A stretch of 32,986 nucleotides of DNA from Roseivivax isoporae LMG 25204 (GTDB lineage: Bacteria > Pseudomonadota > Alphaproteobacteria > Rhodobacterales > Rhodobacteraceae): NCBI RefSeq assembly GCF_000521865.1, contig NZ_JAME01000042.1, positions 1 to 32,986 on the forward strand. Reading direction: 5' to 3'. Of the stretch, positions 1-7,987 are shown piece after piece. The first letter of the stretch is position 1, and each line of letters opens with the position of its first letter. The notes under the pieces were generated by a model, which saw nothing but the letters and a program-made list of their open reading frames with translations, was not told where the DNA came from and searched no databases. A program made the translations under genes and the position numbers.

Positions 1-240
1 GGTGGGCGGCCTGCTCGGCGGCGGCGAAGATGACGGCCTGCTCGACGGTGTCCTGGGTGACGAGGGCCTGGTGGGCGGCCTGCTCGGCGGCGACGGCGAT
101 GACGGCCTGCTCGACGGTGTCCTCGGTGACGAGGGCGTGGTGGGCGGCCTGCTCGGCGGCGACGGCGATGACGGCCTTCTCGACGGTGTCCTCGGCGACG
201 AGGGTGTGGTCGGCGGTCTGCTCGGCGGCGACGATGGCGG
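1..240. repeat. 69-bp tandem repeat, about three copies
   Basis: A 69-bp unit beginning GGCGGCCTGCTCGGCGGC recurs head to tail. The two central copies are nearly identical and the outer ones diverge by a few substitutions. The unit is a multiple of three, so copy-number change would keep the frame. The array probably continues to the left of the window. There are no unique spacers, so it is not a CRISPR array. Confidence 0.85.
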
Positions 241-463
241 TGGCCTGACGGGCGGATTGCTCGACGGCGACAGCCCGCTCGGCGGTCTGCTGGGTGGCCT
301 GTCGGCTCAGGACGAAGATTTCAGCTGAGGTATCGCTCACGGACGCAGCTGACCGCGTCTGCCCCGGACCCCCGCCGGGGCAGACGCCCAAGACCAGAAG
401 CGCGACGAAGATCCAGGAACGCGGCGAATCCCCAGGCGACGTCCGACAGGAGACAGAAGACAT
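1..463 (-). CDS. Secreted alanine-rich helical repeat protein, N-terminal part (runs off the left edge)
   Basis: This minus-strand frame is open from an ATG at 463 to the window edge, so its C-terminus is missing. The N-terminus looks like an export signal: arginines at residues 7 and 15 precede a hydrophobic stretch (WIFVALLVLGVC). After a linker the protein becomes Ala/Val/Glu/Gln-rich and repeats a 23-residue unit resembling AVIAVAAEQAAHHALVTEDT, about three times and coded by a 69-bp tandem repeat. Codons in the repeats end almost only in G or C. No good ribosome-binding site precedes ATG 463, and that ATG overlaps the start codon of the divergent gene; GTG 340 is an alternative start without the signal. 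The plus-strand frame over the same DNA (stop at 328) reads as a Gly/Leu/Asp repeat and cannot be fully excluded. I do not recognise the family; an extended helix or coiled coil is plausible. Confidence 0.5.
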   Translation of the reverse strand, partial: MSSVSCRTSPGDSPRSWIFVALLVLGVCPGGGPGQTRSAASVSDTSAEIFVLSRQATQQTAERAVAVEQSARQATAIVAAEQTADHTLVAEDTVEKAVIAVAAEQAAHHALVTEDTVEQAVIAVAAEQAAHQALVTQDTVEQAVIFAAAEQAAH

Positions 464-800
464 GGAAGGTTCGAGATTCCCTGCAAGTTCCCGCAGTGCC
501 CATCATGCGCACGCCACGTCCAGTTCCGCCGAGGCGCGCGCCACGGACAGGCAGGGAGCGTCCGGCGCGCCGCGCCAGGTGCGCCCTCTCTGGACCTCCC
601 GCACGTTCGTCGATCCCGATCCTCTCGCCGATCGACTGTCCCAGGCGGATGGGATGTCGCCGGCGGGCGTCCGGGGCGGCCGGTCCTGGCCGGCGCAGGA
701 CAGCCGGGACCCCATGCTCGCCGGGGGCTGGTGGATCCTGCCCTTCTTTTTCCTCGGGATCTTCTTGTGGGTCAGCGTGCTGCTCCTGATCGCAGCCTGA
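462..800 (+). CDS. Small protein with one C-terminal membrane segment, unknown function
   Basis: The product is 112 residues. The first 85 or so are polar and low in complexity, rich in Arg, Ser, Ala and Pro. A single hydrophobic segment follows at about residues 90-111 (GGWWILPFFFLGIFLWV then LLLIAA), so it is likely tail-anchored. The start at 462 is chosen because AGGAGA lies 8 bases upstream (448-453); the frame is open further upstream without a better start. It is followed after 42 bases by a response regulator and may be co-transcribed with it. I do not recognise a family. Confidence 0.6.
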   Translation: MEGSRFPASSRSAHHAHATSSSAEARATDRQGASGAPRQVRPLWTSRTFVDPDPLADRLSQADGMSPAGVRGGRSWPAQDSRDPMLAGGWWILPFFFLGIFLWVSVLLLIAA

Positions 801-842
801 CCGCGCGAAGGTTCCCCGTTTCCGGAGCTCAGGGAGTAGACC

Positions 843-1844
843 ATGAGGTTGCTTGCCGTCGACGACAGCGCCATCGTGCGCGACCTTCTCTTCCGCCTGT
901 TCCAGAAGAGCGGCTATCCGGAGATGCGTCTCGCGGAGGATGGCGAAACGGCTCTCGCCATGATCGACGGGCCCGGTGCGCAGTTCGACTGTTTCCTGCT
1001 CGACATCGAGATGCCTGGCATGTCCGGGATCGAGCTGTGCGCGCGCATCCGCTCCCGGCCTGAGCATCGGGATACCCCGATCATCATGCTGACCGCACTC
1101 AAGGACGCGGAGACGATCGAGAACGCCTTCGCCGCCGGCGCAAACGACTACATCGTCAAGCGCTTCGACGTTAAGGAATTCACCGGACGCCTGCGGGTCG
1201 CCGAGCGTCTTCTGTCGCGGCCCGCGCCGGTCAGGATCATTCCGTCGTTCTCGCCGAAGGCGCGCGCGCGCGTGGGGCGGGATGTGGGCAGACATGCCTT
1301 CACGCCCGAGGACGAACTGATGGTGGCCGGCGTCGACAGGCTCATCCCTCCCTTTTCGCTCGGGAACTACCTGTCGCAGCTGCCGAGCGGCGCTCTGGGT
1401 GCCGCGTCGCTCGTGGCCGTGCGCATCGAGCGGGTGGACGCTGTCCATGGCGCGACGTCGGGCACGGACTTTGCCACGCTGCTGGCCGCGGTCGCCCTCG
1501 GGATCCAGGACACGCTGGACAGCCGGAAACTGCTCATGACCTACGCGGGATCAGGGGATTTCGTCTGCATATTGCGCGACGGGCAGGTGCCGCCACCTGC
1601 GGAGTTCGAGCACGAGCTTGGTCGGTATCTCGAACACTTCGCCGAGATGTCCGGACTCGAGGTGCTGAACCAGCTGCAGCTGACGGCCGGAACCCCCGTG
1701 CCGCCCTTTGCCAACCGCACGCAGCGGGTGCGCAGGTCGTTCGAGCGCGCCCGGGAACGCGCCCACGCACAGTCCCTGGCCAAGCGCGCGACGCGGCGAC
1801 CGCCGCAGGCGGCGCGCTTCGAGAAGCGGGCGTCCGGGCTGTGA
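843..1844 (+). CDS. Response regulator: receiver domain plus degenerate GGDEF-like domain
   Basis: The protein has 333 residues. Residues 1-125 form a CheY-like receiver: the acidic pair D7/D8, the phospho-acceptor D54 in LLDIEMPGMSG, T84 in IIMLTA and K106 are all present. The C-terminal half (about 180-290) has the size and pattern of a diguanylate cyclase, but the signature is GSGDF (236-240) instead of GGDEF, so catalysis is doubtful. It may be a nucleotide-binding or purely protein-binding output. The tail is very basic (Arg/Ala-rich from about residue 290). AGGGAG lies 6 bases before the ATG. No histidine kinase is adjacent. Assignment as a receiver protein is firm; the output is inferred. 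Confidence 0.85.
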   Translation: MRLLAVDDSAIVRDLLFRLFQKSGYPEMRLAEDGETALAMIDGPGAQFDCFLLDIEMPGMSGIELCARIRSRPEHRDTPIIMLTALKDAETIENAFAAGANDYIVKRFDVKEFTGRLRVAERLLSRPAPVRIIPSFSPKARARVGRDVGRHAFTPEDELMVAGVDRLIPPFSLGNYLSQLPSGALGAASLVAVRIERVDAVHGATSGTDFATLLAAVALGIQDTLDSRKLLMTYAGSGDFVCILRDGQVPPPAEFEHELGRYLEHFAEMSGLEVLNQLQLTAGTPVPPFANRTQRVRRSFERARERAHAQSLAKRATRRPPQAARFEKRASGL

Positions 1845-1956
1845 ACCGCGGATCTCCTGCGGCCGGCCAAACGGGGGTGGCCCTGCCGCCCGCGTGACGG
1901 CGGACAAGAGAGCGTAGCGCCGCGGACGTCATGCACGCGACCCTGCGCCAGTGCCC

Positions 1957-3054
1957 TCATGCGGCGTCGCGCTCCTCGGCGCCGCGGAGGAGGAGGCGCA
2001 GGATGTCCGACCGCGTCAGGATGCCGTCGAGCCGGTCGCCCCGGGTGACCGGGATCACCTCGCTGCCCTCGGCGGCCAGGCGGTTGAGGAGCGCACCGAC
2101 CGGCATGTCGTGCGGGACCGCCCGATCCGGGGCGCGCATGACGTCCGCGACCCTGTCCTGCCTCGTCCGGGGCGACCAGGTGGCGCGAGGGGTGCGGGCC
2201 GCAGCCGCGAGAAGGTCGGCCTGCAGCACGAGGCCGCGCAGGGTCATGCCGTCCGCGACCACGGGCAGGCTCTTGATGGCATGTGTCCGGAAGAGCCGCG
2301 CCGCCTCTGGCAGAGGGGTGTCCGGACGAACGGTGATCAGGTCCGTGGTCATCACGTCGGCGCAGGTCGTGCCGTCGAAGCGGTGGTGCACCGCCTCGGC
2401 CTCGGCCGCGGCCAGCAGCCGGCCCAGATCCGCCACGCCGAGATTGGTCGACTGGTTGAACCGGTCGAGCAGCGCGCCGAGCTGGTCGGTGGAGAGCCCC
2501 AGTCGCGGCGCGGGCTCCCGGGCGCCTGCGGTCTCGGGCTGGCGGAACGGGTAGACCCGGCCGGTCGCGCGGTTGTAGAGCACCGCGCCGAGGACCAGCA
2601 CCGCCGTGGTGAGCCCGACCGGCATCAGCGCGAAGAGCGGGCCCGCGTCCAGGGCGGGCGCCGGGTCGAGAGCCGTCAGCAGGGCGACGGCGCCCCCCGG
2701 CGGGTGCAGGGCCCGGACGAGCATCATCGCCGCGATGGCCGCGCCGACCGCGACGCCGACGGACCAGGCGCCCGGGACGACCTCGATCACCGCCAGCGCG
2801 ACAAGCGCCGCGATCATGTTGCCGACGATGGCCGACCAGGGCTGGGCCAGCGGCGAGTTCGGCACGCAGAAGACCAGCACGGCGGTCGCCCCGAGCGGCG
2901 CCACGAGATGGAGCGACGAGAGGCCAAAGGCGCCGCCGACGCTGACCGCGAGGGCGCACAGGGTAATCCCCAGCATGGCCCCAATACCGGCGCGCAGCTG
3001 TTCGCGGCCGTGGAAGGCGGGCAGGGCGGGGCAGAGATGGTGCCAGGCGCGCAT
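1957..3054 (-). CDS. HPP-family membrane protein with C-terminal CBS pair
   Basis: The product is 365 residues from the ATG at 3054. Residues 20-175 contain four to five hydrophobic helices with the family signature ALHPPGGA (HPP at 117-119). Residues 235-355 hold two CBS modules, of the kind that usually bind adenosyl nucleotides and regulate a transporter. HPP proteins are implicated in anion transport in some organisms, including nitrite in cyanobacteria and plastids; the substrate here is unknown. The frame is open upstream to 3351, but that extension is Arg/Pro-rich with no transmembrane character. A weak GAGG lies about 8 bases before 3054. It is divergent from the ArsR-ArsC gene, so it may share regulatory DNA with it. 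Confidence 0.85.
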   Translation of the reverse strand: MRAWHHLCPALPAFHGREQLRAGIGAMLGITLCALAVSVGGAFGLSSLHLVAPLGATAVLVFCVPNSPLAQPWSAIVGNMIAALVALAVIEVVPGAWSVGVAVGAAIAAMMLVRALHPPGGAVALLTALDPAPALDAGPLFALMPVGLTTAVLVLGAVLYNRATGRVYPFRQPETAGAREPAPRLGLSTDQLGALLDRFNQSTNLGVADLGRLLAAAEAEAVHHRFDGTTCADVMTTDLITVRPDTPLPEAARLFRTHAIKSLPVVADGMTLRGLVLQADLLAAAARTPRATWSPRTRQDRVADVMRAPDRAVPHDMPVGALLNRLAAEGSEVIPVTRGDRLDGILTRSDILRLLLRGAEERDAA

Positions 3055-3177
3055 CGGCGAGACCTCGGGCAGGATCGCGGAATAGCCCGCTTCGTGAGCG
3101 GTTCTTGCGTCATATGCCCTGATCTTGTGCAGATTGGAAACAGGCTCGCAGGTCGAAAAGACGGGCGTTCGCGCCGG

Positions 3178-3206
3178 GGCGGCATGTGGCGAACCCACAT
3201 GCCGCC
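3178..3206. promoter_or_regulatory. Perfect 12-bp inverted repeat between the HPP-CBS and arsR-arsC genes
   Basis: GGCGGCATGTGG (3178-3189) and CCACATGCCGCC (3195-3206) are exact inverted copies separated by CGAAC. The repeat lies in the 300-bp divergent intergenic region, 150 bases before arsR-arsC. There is no T-run on either side, so an intrinsic terminator is unlikely. It could be an operator for a dimeric regulator or a leader hairpin. Confidence 0.5.
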
Positions 3207-3346
3207 GGGACCGGTGCGGAAAGGACGCGCGGTCCCCGCCATGCCGTTCCGTCGGCGGTCCGGACACACGCGCCGATCGGGCCCGGGAATTGTGAAACTT
3301 CTGTAACGGCGTGCGCGGGCGATTGCCCGGCCCTTTATTTCTGATA

Positions 3347-3361
3347 TCCATGAAATATGGA
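3347..3361 (+). promoter_or_regulatory. Possible ArsR operator overlapping the arsR-arsC start
   Basis: TCCAT and ATGGA form a short dyad with a 5-base centre inside an AT-rich patch, in otherwise GC-rich DNA, directly over the ATG at 3357. ArsR-family repressors usually bind short AT-rich dyads at their own promoters. The arms are only 5 bp, so this is tentative. Confidence 0.3.
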
Positions 3362-4202
3362 AGAAATGATTCCCTCGCGCCTGTCGGTCCTCGGGCATCC
3401 GCAGCGGCTCGCCGTCTTCCGGCTCCTCATGCGCCGGTACCCGGACCGCGTGCGTGCCGGGGAACTGGCGGAGGCGCTGGATCTCAAGGCGTCGACGCTG
3501 TCGGCGTACCTGTCGGCCCTGCAGCAGGTCGGACTGGTCTCGCAGGAGCGGGTCGGGACGTCGCTGCTCTACTCGATCGCCATGACGGAGGTGCGCCGCA
3601 CCTTCGACCACCTGCTCCTCGACTGCTGTCGCGGTCGGCCGGAGCTCTGCCTGCCTCTTTCCCTGGTCTCCGCAACAGGACAAACGCCCATGACCGACCG
3701 AAAGTACAAGGTGCTCTTCATCTGCACCGGCAATTCCGCCCGCTCGATCTTCGCCGAATCCATCCTGCGCAAGGAGGCCGGCGACCGGTTCGAGGCCTAT
3801 TCCGCCGGCACCCGGCCGCGCTCCGAGCTCAACCCGTTCGCGCTCGAGGTGCTGGAGCAGAAGGGTCACGACATCTCGGTGCTCCGCGCCAAGAACATCG
3901 CCGAGTTCCAGGGCGAGGGCGCGCCGAAGTTCGATTTCGTCTTCACGGTCTGCAACCGGGCCGCAAACGAGGAATGCCCCGCCTGGAGCGGCCAGCCGGT
4001 GAGCGCGCATTGGGGCATGCCGGACCCGGTGAAGACCGAGGGCACGGACGCCCAGAAGAGCCTCGCCTTTCACCAGGCCTACGGGGCGCTGCACAACCGG
4101 ATCACCGTGTTCACCGGGCTTCCGATTGCCTCGCTCGACAGGATCTCGCTGCAGAAGGCGGTGGACGACATCGGCCGGACCGATGCCGGGGCGCCCGCAT
4201 GA
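3357..4202 (+). CDS. arsC: ArsR-ArsC fusion: arsenite-responsive repressor joined to arsenate reductase
   Basis: The protein has 281 residues. Residues 1-100 are an ArsR/SmtB winged-helix domain with C90, C91 and C98 near its end, a three-cysteine arrangement like the As(III) site of the Acidithiobacillus ferrooxidans ArsR. Residues 112-281 are a low-molecular-weight phosphatase-type arsenate reductase: the P-loop CTGNSAR (C123-R129), C199 and C207 for the disulfide relay, and HWGMPDP with D223. There is no stop between the domains. An in-frame ATG at 3690 (M112), preceded by AGGA, could also give free ArsC. The start is 3357 or 3366; neither has a strong ribosome-binding site. The stop overlaps the next start by ATGA, so translation is coupled with the GAPDH gene. 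Confidence 0.93.
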   Translation: MEEMIPSRLSVLGHPQRLAVFRLLMRRYPDRVRAGELAEALDLKASTLSAYLSALQQVGLVSQERVGTSLLYSIAMTEVRRTFDHLLLDCCRGRPELCLPLSLVSATGQTPMTDRKYKVLFICTGNSARSIFAESILRKEAGDRFEAYSAGTRPRSELNPFALEVLEQKGHDISVLRAKNIAEFQGEGAPKFDFVFTVCNRAANEECPAWSGQPVSAHWGMPDPVKTEGTDAQKSLAFHQAYGALHNRITVFTGLPIASLDRISLQKAVDDIGRTDAGAPA

Positions 4203-5197
4203 CGGTCTACGCCCTCAACGGCCTCGGACGGATCGGCAAGCTGGCACTGAAGCCGCTGCTCGCGCGCGGCGCGTCCATCGCCTGGATCAACGACACGGTC
4301 GGCGACCCGGCGATGCACGCCCATCTCCTGGAATTCGACACGGTCCACGGGCGCTGGGACGCGGCCTTCGACCATGACGACGAGAGCGTGACCGTCGACG
4401 GCACGCGGCTGCCGTTCGTGGGCGCGCGGGACCTGTCGGCACTGCCGCTCGACGGGGTCGACGTGGTCATCGACTGCACCGGCGTCTTCAAGACCGAGGC
4501 AAAGCTCGCCCCCTACTTCGAGGCGGGAGTGAAGAAGGTGGTGGTCTCGGCGCCGGTCAAGGATGGCGGCGCCGCGAACATCGTCTACGGCGTGAACCAC
4601 GACATCTACGATCCCGCGACGCACCGCATCGTCACCGCCGCGAGCTGCACGACGAACTGCCTCGCGCCGGTCGTCAAGGTCGTCCACGAGGCCATCGGCA
4701 TCCGGCACGGGTCCATCACCACGATCCACGACGTCACCAACACGCAGACCATCGTCGACCGTCCCGCGAAGGACCTGCGTCGCGCGCGGTCTGCCCTGAA
4801 CTCGCTGATCCCCACGACGACCGGTTCGGCCACGGCGATCACGCTGATCTATTCCGAACTCGCGGGCCGGCTGAACGGCCACGCGGTGCGCGTTCCGCTG
4901 CTGAACGCCTCGATCACCGACTGCGTCTTCGAGGTCGAGCGGGAGACGTCGGTCGAGGAGGTCAACGCGCTCTTCAAGGCCGCCGCCGACGGGCCGCTCC
5001 ACGGCATCCTCGGTTACGAGGAACGCCCCCTCGTGTCGGCCGATTACACCAACGACCCGCGATCGAGCATCGTCGACGCGCCCTCGACCATGGTGGTGAA
5101 CGGCACGCAGGTGAAGGTCTACGCCTGGTACGACAACGAGATGGGCTATGCGCACCGCCTCGTGGACGTGGCGCTGATGGTGGGGGCCTCGCTGTGA
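4199..5197 (+). CDS. gap: Glyceraldehyde-3-phosphate dehydrogenase of the ArsJ arsenate-efflux pathway
   Basis: The product is 332 residues, the usual GAPDH length. It has the N-terminal Rossmann motif NGLGRIGK (7-14), the catalytic C150 in SCTTNC, H177, and the C-terminal WYDNEMGY. In ars operons a dedicated GAPDH uses arsenate in place of phosphate to make 1-arseno-3-phosphoglycerate, which ArsJ then exports. The gene starts within the stop of arsR-arsC (ATGA) and ends within the start of arsJ (GTGA), so the three are translationally linked. This context separates it from a housekeeping glycolytic copy. The enzyme is cytoplasmic. Confidence 0.93.
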   Translation: MTVYALNGLGRIGKLALKPLLARGASIAWINDTVGDPAMHAHLLEFDTVHGRWDAAFDHDDESVTVDGTRLPFVGARDLSALPLDGVDVVIDCTGVFKTEAKLAPYFEAGVKKVVVSAPVKDGGAANIVYGVNHDIYDPATHRIVTAASCTTNCLAPVVKVVHEAIGIRHGSITTIHDVTNTQTIVDRPAKDLRRARSALNSLIPTTTGSATAITLIYSELAGRLNGHAVRVPLLNASITDCVFEVERETSVEEVNALFKAAADGPLHGILGYEERPLVSADYTNDPRSSIVDAPSTMVVNGTQVKVYAWYDNEMGYAHRLVDVALMVGASL

Positions 5198-6462
5198 GCC
5201 GCCGACCCGAGGGCCTTTCCGCCTACATCGCCGTCACCGCGTCCTACTGGGCGTTCATGCTGACGGACGGCGCGCTGCGCATGCTGGTGCTCCTGCACTT
5301 CCACACGCTGGGCTTCACGCCGGTGCAGCTCGCCTATCTCTTCGTGCTCTACGAGATCGCCGGGATGGTGACGAACCTCGCCGCCGGCTGGATCGCGGCG
5401 CGCTTCGGGCTGACCTCGACGCTCTATGCGGGCCTCGGCATCCAGGTCGTGGCTTTGCTGGCCCTCGCGCAACTTGATCCGGGCTGGGCCATCGGCCTGT
5501 CCGTGGCCTTCGTCATGGTGGTGCAGGGCGCCAGCGGCGTCGCCAAGGACCTGGCCAAGATGTCCTCGAAATCCGCGGTAAAGGTGCTGGCTCCGGCCGA
5601 GAATGGCGGCCTTTTCCGCTGGGTCGCGGTGCTGACGGGGTCGAAGAACGCGGTGAAGGGGCTTGGCTTCCTTCTCGGCGCCGCGCTCCTCGCCACGGTC
5701 GGCTTCGTCTGGGCCGTCCTGGCGATGGCCGCGGTCCTCTCGGCGATCCTCGTGGCGGTGCTGGTCGCCATGCCGCCGGGCCTGCCGAAGGGCCGCAAGG
5801 GCGCGAAGTTCTCCGAGGTCTTTTCCAAGTCCGCCAACGTCAACTGGCTCTCGGCCGCCCGGGTGTTCCTTTTCGGCGCGCGCGACGTCTGGTTCGTCGT
5901 GGGCATCCCGATCTATTTCTACGGCGTCCTGTCGGACGGAACGACCGAGGGCGACCGCGCGGCTTTCTTCATGATCGGCACCTTCATGGCGCTCTGGATC
6001 ATCCTCTACGGCGCGGTGCAGGCCTCGGCCCCGCGGCTCCTGCGCGCGGCCAGCACGCCGGAGCGCGACCTCGTCGCCAAGGCCCGCGGCTGGGCGTGGA
6101 CGCTCGCGGCGATCCCGGCCGCGCTGACCGCGGCGGCGCTCGCCTCGGGCGAGCCGCAGCCATGGCTCACCGCCACGCTGGTGGCGGGGCTGCTCGTCTT
6201 CGGCGCGGTCTTCGCGGTGAACTCGGCGCTCCACTCCTATCTCATCCTGGCATTCACCAGGGTCGAGCGGGTCACGATGGACGTGGGCTTCTACTACATG
6301 GCGAACGCCGGCGGGCGGCTGCTCGGGACGGTCCTGTCCGGGTTCACCTACCAGGTGGGCGGTCTGCCCCTGATGCTTGGAACCGCCACGGTGCTGATCG
6401 GCCTCTCCGCGCTCGCCTCGGGGCGTCTCACGGCGACGGAACCCGAACTGACGCCCGCATGA
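5194..6462 (+). CDS. arsJ: ArsJ, exporter of 1-arseno-3-phosphoglycerate (MFS)
   Basis: This 422-residue membrane protein has about 11-12 hydrophobic helices and the N-terminus typical of ArsJ ([17 protein letters not shown]). ArsJ is a major facilitator that expels the unstable organoarsenical made by the neighbouring GAPDH; outside, it breaks down to arsenate. The start is GTG 5194, which overlaps the gap stop by four bases; no later start gives a complete first helix. A 7-bp hairpin without a T-run (6468-6492) follows the stop and may end the operon. Confidence 0.93.
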   Translation: MSRRPEGLSAYIAVTASYWAFMLTDGALRMLVLLHFHTLGFTPVQLAYLFVLYEIAGMVTNLAAGWIAARFGLTSTLYAGLGIQVVALLALAQLDPGWAIGLSVAFVMVVQGASGVAKDLAKMSSKSAVKVLAPAENGGLFRWVAVLTGSKNAVKGLGFLLGAALLATVGFVWAVLAMAAVLSAILVAVLVAMPPGLPKGRKGAKFSEVFSKSANVNWLSAARVFLFGARDVWFVVGIPIYFYGVLSDGTTEGDRAAFFMIGTFMALWIILYGAVQASAPRLLRAASTPERDLVAKARGWAWTLAAIPAALTAAALASGEPQPWLTATLVAGLLVFGAVFAVNSALHSYLILAFTRVERVTMDVGFYYMANAGGRLLGTVLSGFTYQVGGLPLMLGTATVLIGLSALASGRLTATEPELTPA

Positions 6463-6467
6463 AAGCC

Positions 6468-6492
6468 TCCCCGGGGGCGGTCCTGCCGGGGA
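6468..6492 (+). terminator. Hairpin after arsJ, weak terminator candidate
   Basis: TCCCCGG (6468-6474) and CCGGGGA (6486-6492) are exact inverted copies with an 11-base loop just after the arsJ stop. No run of T follows, so termination is uncertain. Confidence 0.3.
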
Positions 6493-6533
6493 TTTCAGGG
6501 GCCCCGCGTTCTCGAATGACGAATCATTTACAA

Positions 6534-6549
6534 AACCAGTTTTCTGGTT
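6534..6549 (+). promoter_or_regulatory. Likely operator of the second ArsR
   Basis: AACCAG (6534-6539) and CTGGTT (6544-6549) flank TTTT in an AT-rich island that ends 13 bases before the arsR ATG. The position, symmetry and AT-rich setting fit an autoregulatory ArsR operator. Confidence 0.5.
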
Positions 6550-6561
6550 ATTTTGGATCTC

Positions 6562-6879
6562 ATGACAACGACCAGCCCCAATGCCCGCGCCCTTGCCGCC
6601 CTCGGCCACGATGCGCGCCTGTCGATCTTCCGCCTGCTGGTCAAGGCGGGGCAGGACGGCCTGCGGGTCAGCGACATCGGCGAGCATCTGGGGCTCGCGC
6701 CCTCGACGCTCGCGCATCACCTCTCGACGCTCGTCGACGCGGGGCTCGTGCTGCAGGACAAGCAGGGGCGCGAGGTGTTCAACCGCGTCGACTTTCCCGC
6801 GATGCACGCGCTTCTCGGCTTCCTGACCTCGGAGTGCTGCGCCGGCGTGGCGGTCCACCGTGCGGAGGACGCCGCGTGA
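6562..6879 (+). CDS. arsR: ArsR-family repressor with a vicinal cysteine pair, upstream of arsP
   Basis: The product is 105 residues with the winged-helix core LAPSTLAHHLSTLVDAGLV at about 45-63. Its only cysteines are C92 and C93 in SECCAG near the C-terminus. Canonical As(III)-responsive ArsRs use three thiolates, while the methylarsenite-selective ArsR of Shewanella putrefaciens uses a two-cysteine site and controls arsP. The same arrangement here suggests a trivalent organoarsenical inducer, by analogy. The ATG at 6562 is preferred over an in-frame TTG at 6553. Together with the ArsR domain at 3357 this gives two different arsenic sensors in one island. Confidence 0.92.
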   Translation: MTTTSPNARALAALGHDARLSIFRLLVKAGQDGLRVSDIGEHLGLAPSTLAHHLSTLVDAGLVLQDKQGREVFNRVDFPAMHALLGFLTSECCAGVAVHRAEDAA

Positions 6880-6933
6880 GGCGTGCATGTCCTTTCCCGC
6901 GCCTGAAACAACGGCAATTCCGGAATCTTGGTG

Positions 6934-7983
6934 ATGACTGACACGTCCCTTGCGGTCCCCGGCCTTCGGTCCGCCCTGCGCAGTCTCTGGCAGGACCAGC
7001 GCGTCTGGCTCGCCTCGGCGCTGATGCTCGCGGTCCTCGCCGTGGCCGACAGGAACCAGGCCGCCGCAAGCGCGACCTTCGCGGCCACCGCGCTCCTGAA
7101 CACGGCGCCGTTCCTTGTCCTGTCGATCGCCATCGCCGCCTGGGCCGGGGCGACCGGGGCCGACAACCTGATCGCCAAGGCCTTTACCGGCGCACCGGTC
7201 CTGATGATCGGTCTCGGCGCGCTGGCGGGGGGCCTCTCGCCCTTCTGTTCCTGCGGGGTGATCCCGCTGATCGCGGCGCTCCTCGCGATGGGCGTGCCGC
7301 TCTCGGCGGTTATGGCCTTCTGGCTCGCCTCGCCGATCATGGACCCGTCGATGTTCGTGCTGACGGCGGGCGTGCTCGACCTCGAATTCGCGGTGGCCAA
7401 GACCCTTGCCGCCATCGGGCTCGGCGTGTTCGGCGGGGCCGTGGTGCACCTGATGATGAAGCGCGGCGCCTTCGCCGACCCGCTGCGCGACGGGATCGGC
7501 AATGGCGGCTGCGGCGGTGCGAGGGTCCGCGCGCCGAAGCCCGTGGTCTGGCGGTTCTGGACCGATCCCGGACGGCGCACGAAATTCGCCAGGACGGCGC
7601 TGAGCACGACGCTGTTCCTCGCCAGGTGGCTGGTGCTCGCCTTCATCCTCGAAAGCCTCATGCTGGCGTGGATCCCCGCCGAAACGGTGACCGCGACGCT
7701 CGGGGGGGACGGGCTGCTGCCCATCGTCACGGCGACGCTCGTGGGCGTGCCCGCCTATCTCAACGGTTACGCCGCCCTGCCGCTGGTCGGCGGCCTGATC
7801 GACCAGGGCATGGCGCCGGGTGCGGGCATGGCCTTTCTCGTCGCCGGCGGCGTCACCTCGATCCCGGCGGCCATGGCGGTCTGGGCGCTGGCCCGCCCGC
7901 CCGTGTTCCTGCTCTACATCGGGCTTTCCCTGACCGGGGCCTTCGCCTCCGGGCTGCTGTTCCAGCTCTGGCAGGTCCTGTGA
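6934..7983 (+). CDS. arsP: ArsP, organoarsenical efflux permease (DUF318 family)
   Basis: The 349-residue protein has about eight hydrophobic helices and the family signature SPFCSCGVIPL with C105 and C107. ArsP proteins export trivalent organoarsenicals such as methylarsenite and reduced roxarsone. The second ArsR lies 54 bases upstream and an MFS gene 4 bases downstream, so these three form one operon. The ATG at 6934 is used; GTG 6931 and TTG 6928 are in frame directly before it and no ribosome-binding site is clear. A short Gly/Cys/Arg-rich cytoplasmic loop (about residues 185-205) separates the two halves. Confidence 0.88.
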   Translation: MTDTSLAVPGLRSALRSLWQDQRVWLASALMLAVLAVADRNQAAASATFAATALLNTAPFLVLSIAIAAWAGATGADNLIAKAFTGAPVLMIGLGALAGGLSPFCSCGVIPLIAALLAMGVPLSAVMAFWLASPIMDPSMFVLTAGVLDLEFAVAKTLAAIGLGVFGGAVVHLMMKRGAFADPLRDGIGNGGCGGARVRAPKPVVWRFWTDPGRRTKFARTALSTTLFLARWLVLAFILESLMLAWIPAETVTATLGGDGLLPIVTATLVGVPAYLNGYAALPLVGGLIDQGMAPGAGMAFLVAGGVTSIPAAMAVWALARPPVFLLYIGLSLTGAFASGLLFQLWQVL

Positions 7984-7987
7984 CGCC

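Noticed and set aside
1-240. CRISPR array
   Set aside because: The repeats are contiguous and coding, without spacers.
2-328. Plus-strand Gly/Leu/Asp repeat ORF
   Set aside because: It has no start in the window and lower third-position G/C than the opposite frame, and it fits as the antisense of an Ala/Glu/Gln repeat. It is kept only as an alternative to the minus-strand call.
321-1448. Minus-strand ORF of 375 codons over the response regulator
   Set aside because: It is antisense to a clear receiver gene, with no domain and atypical composition.
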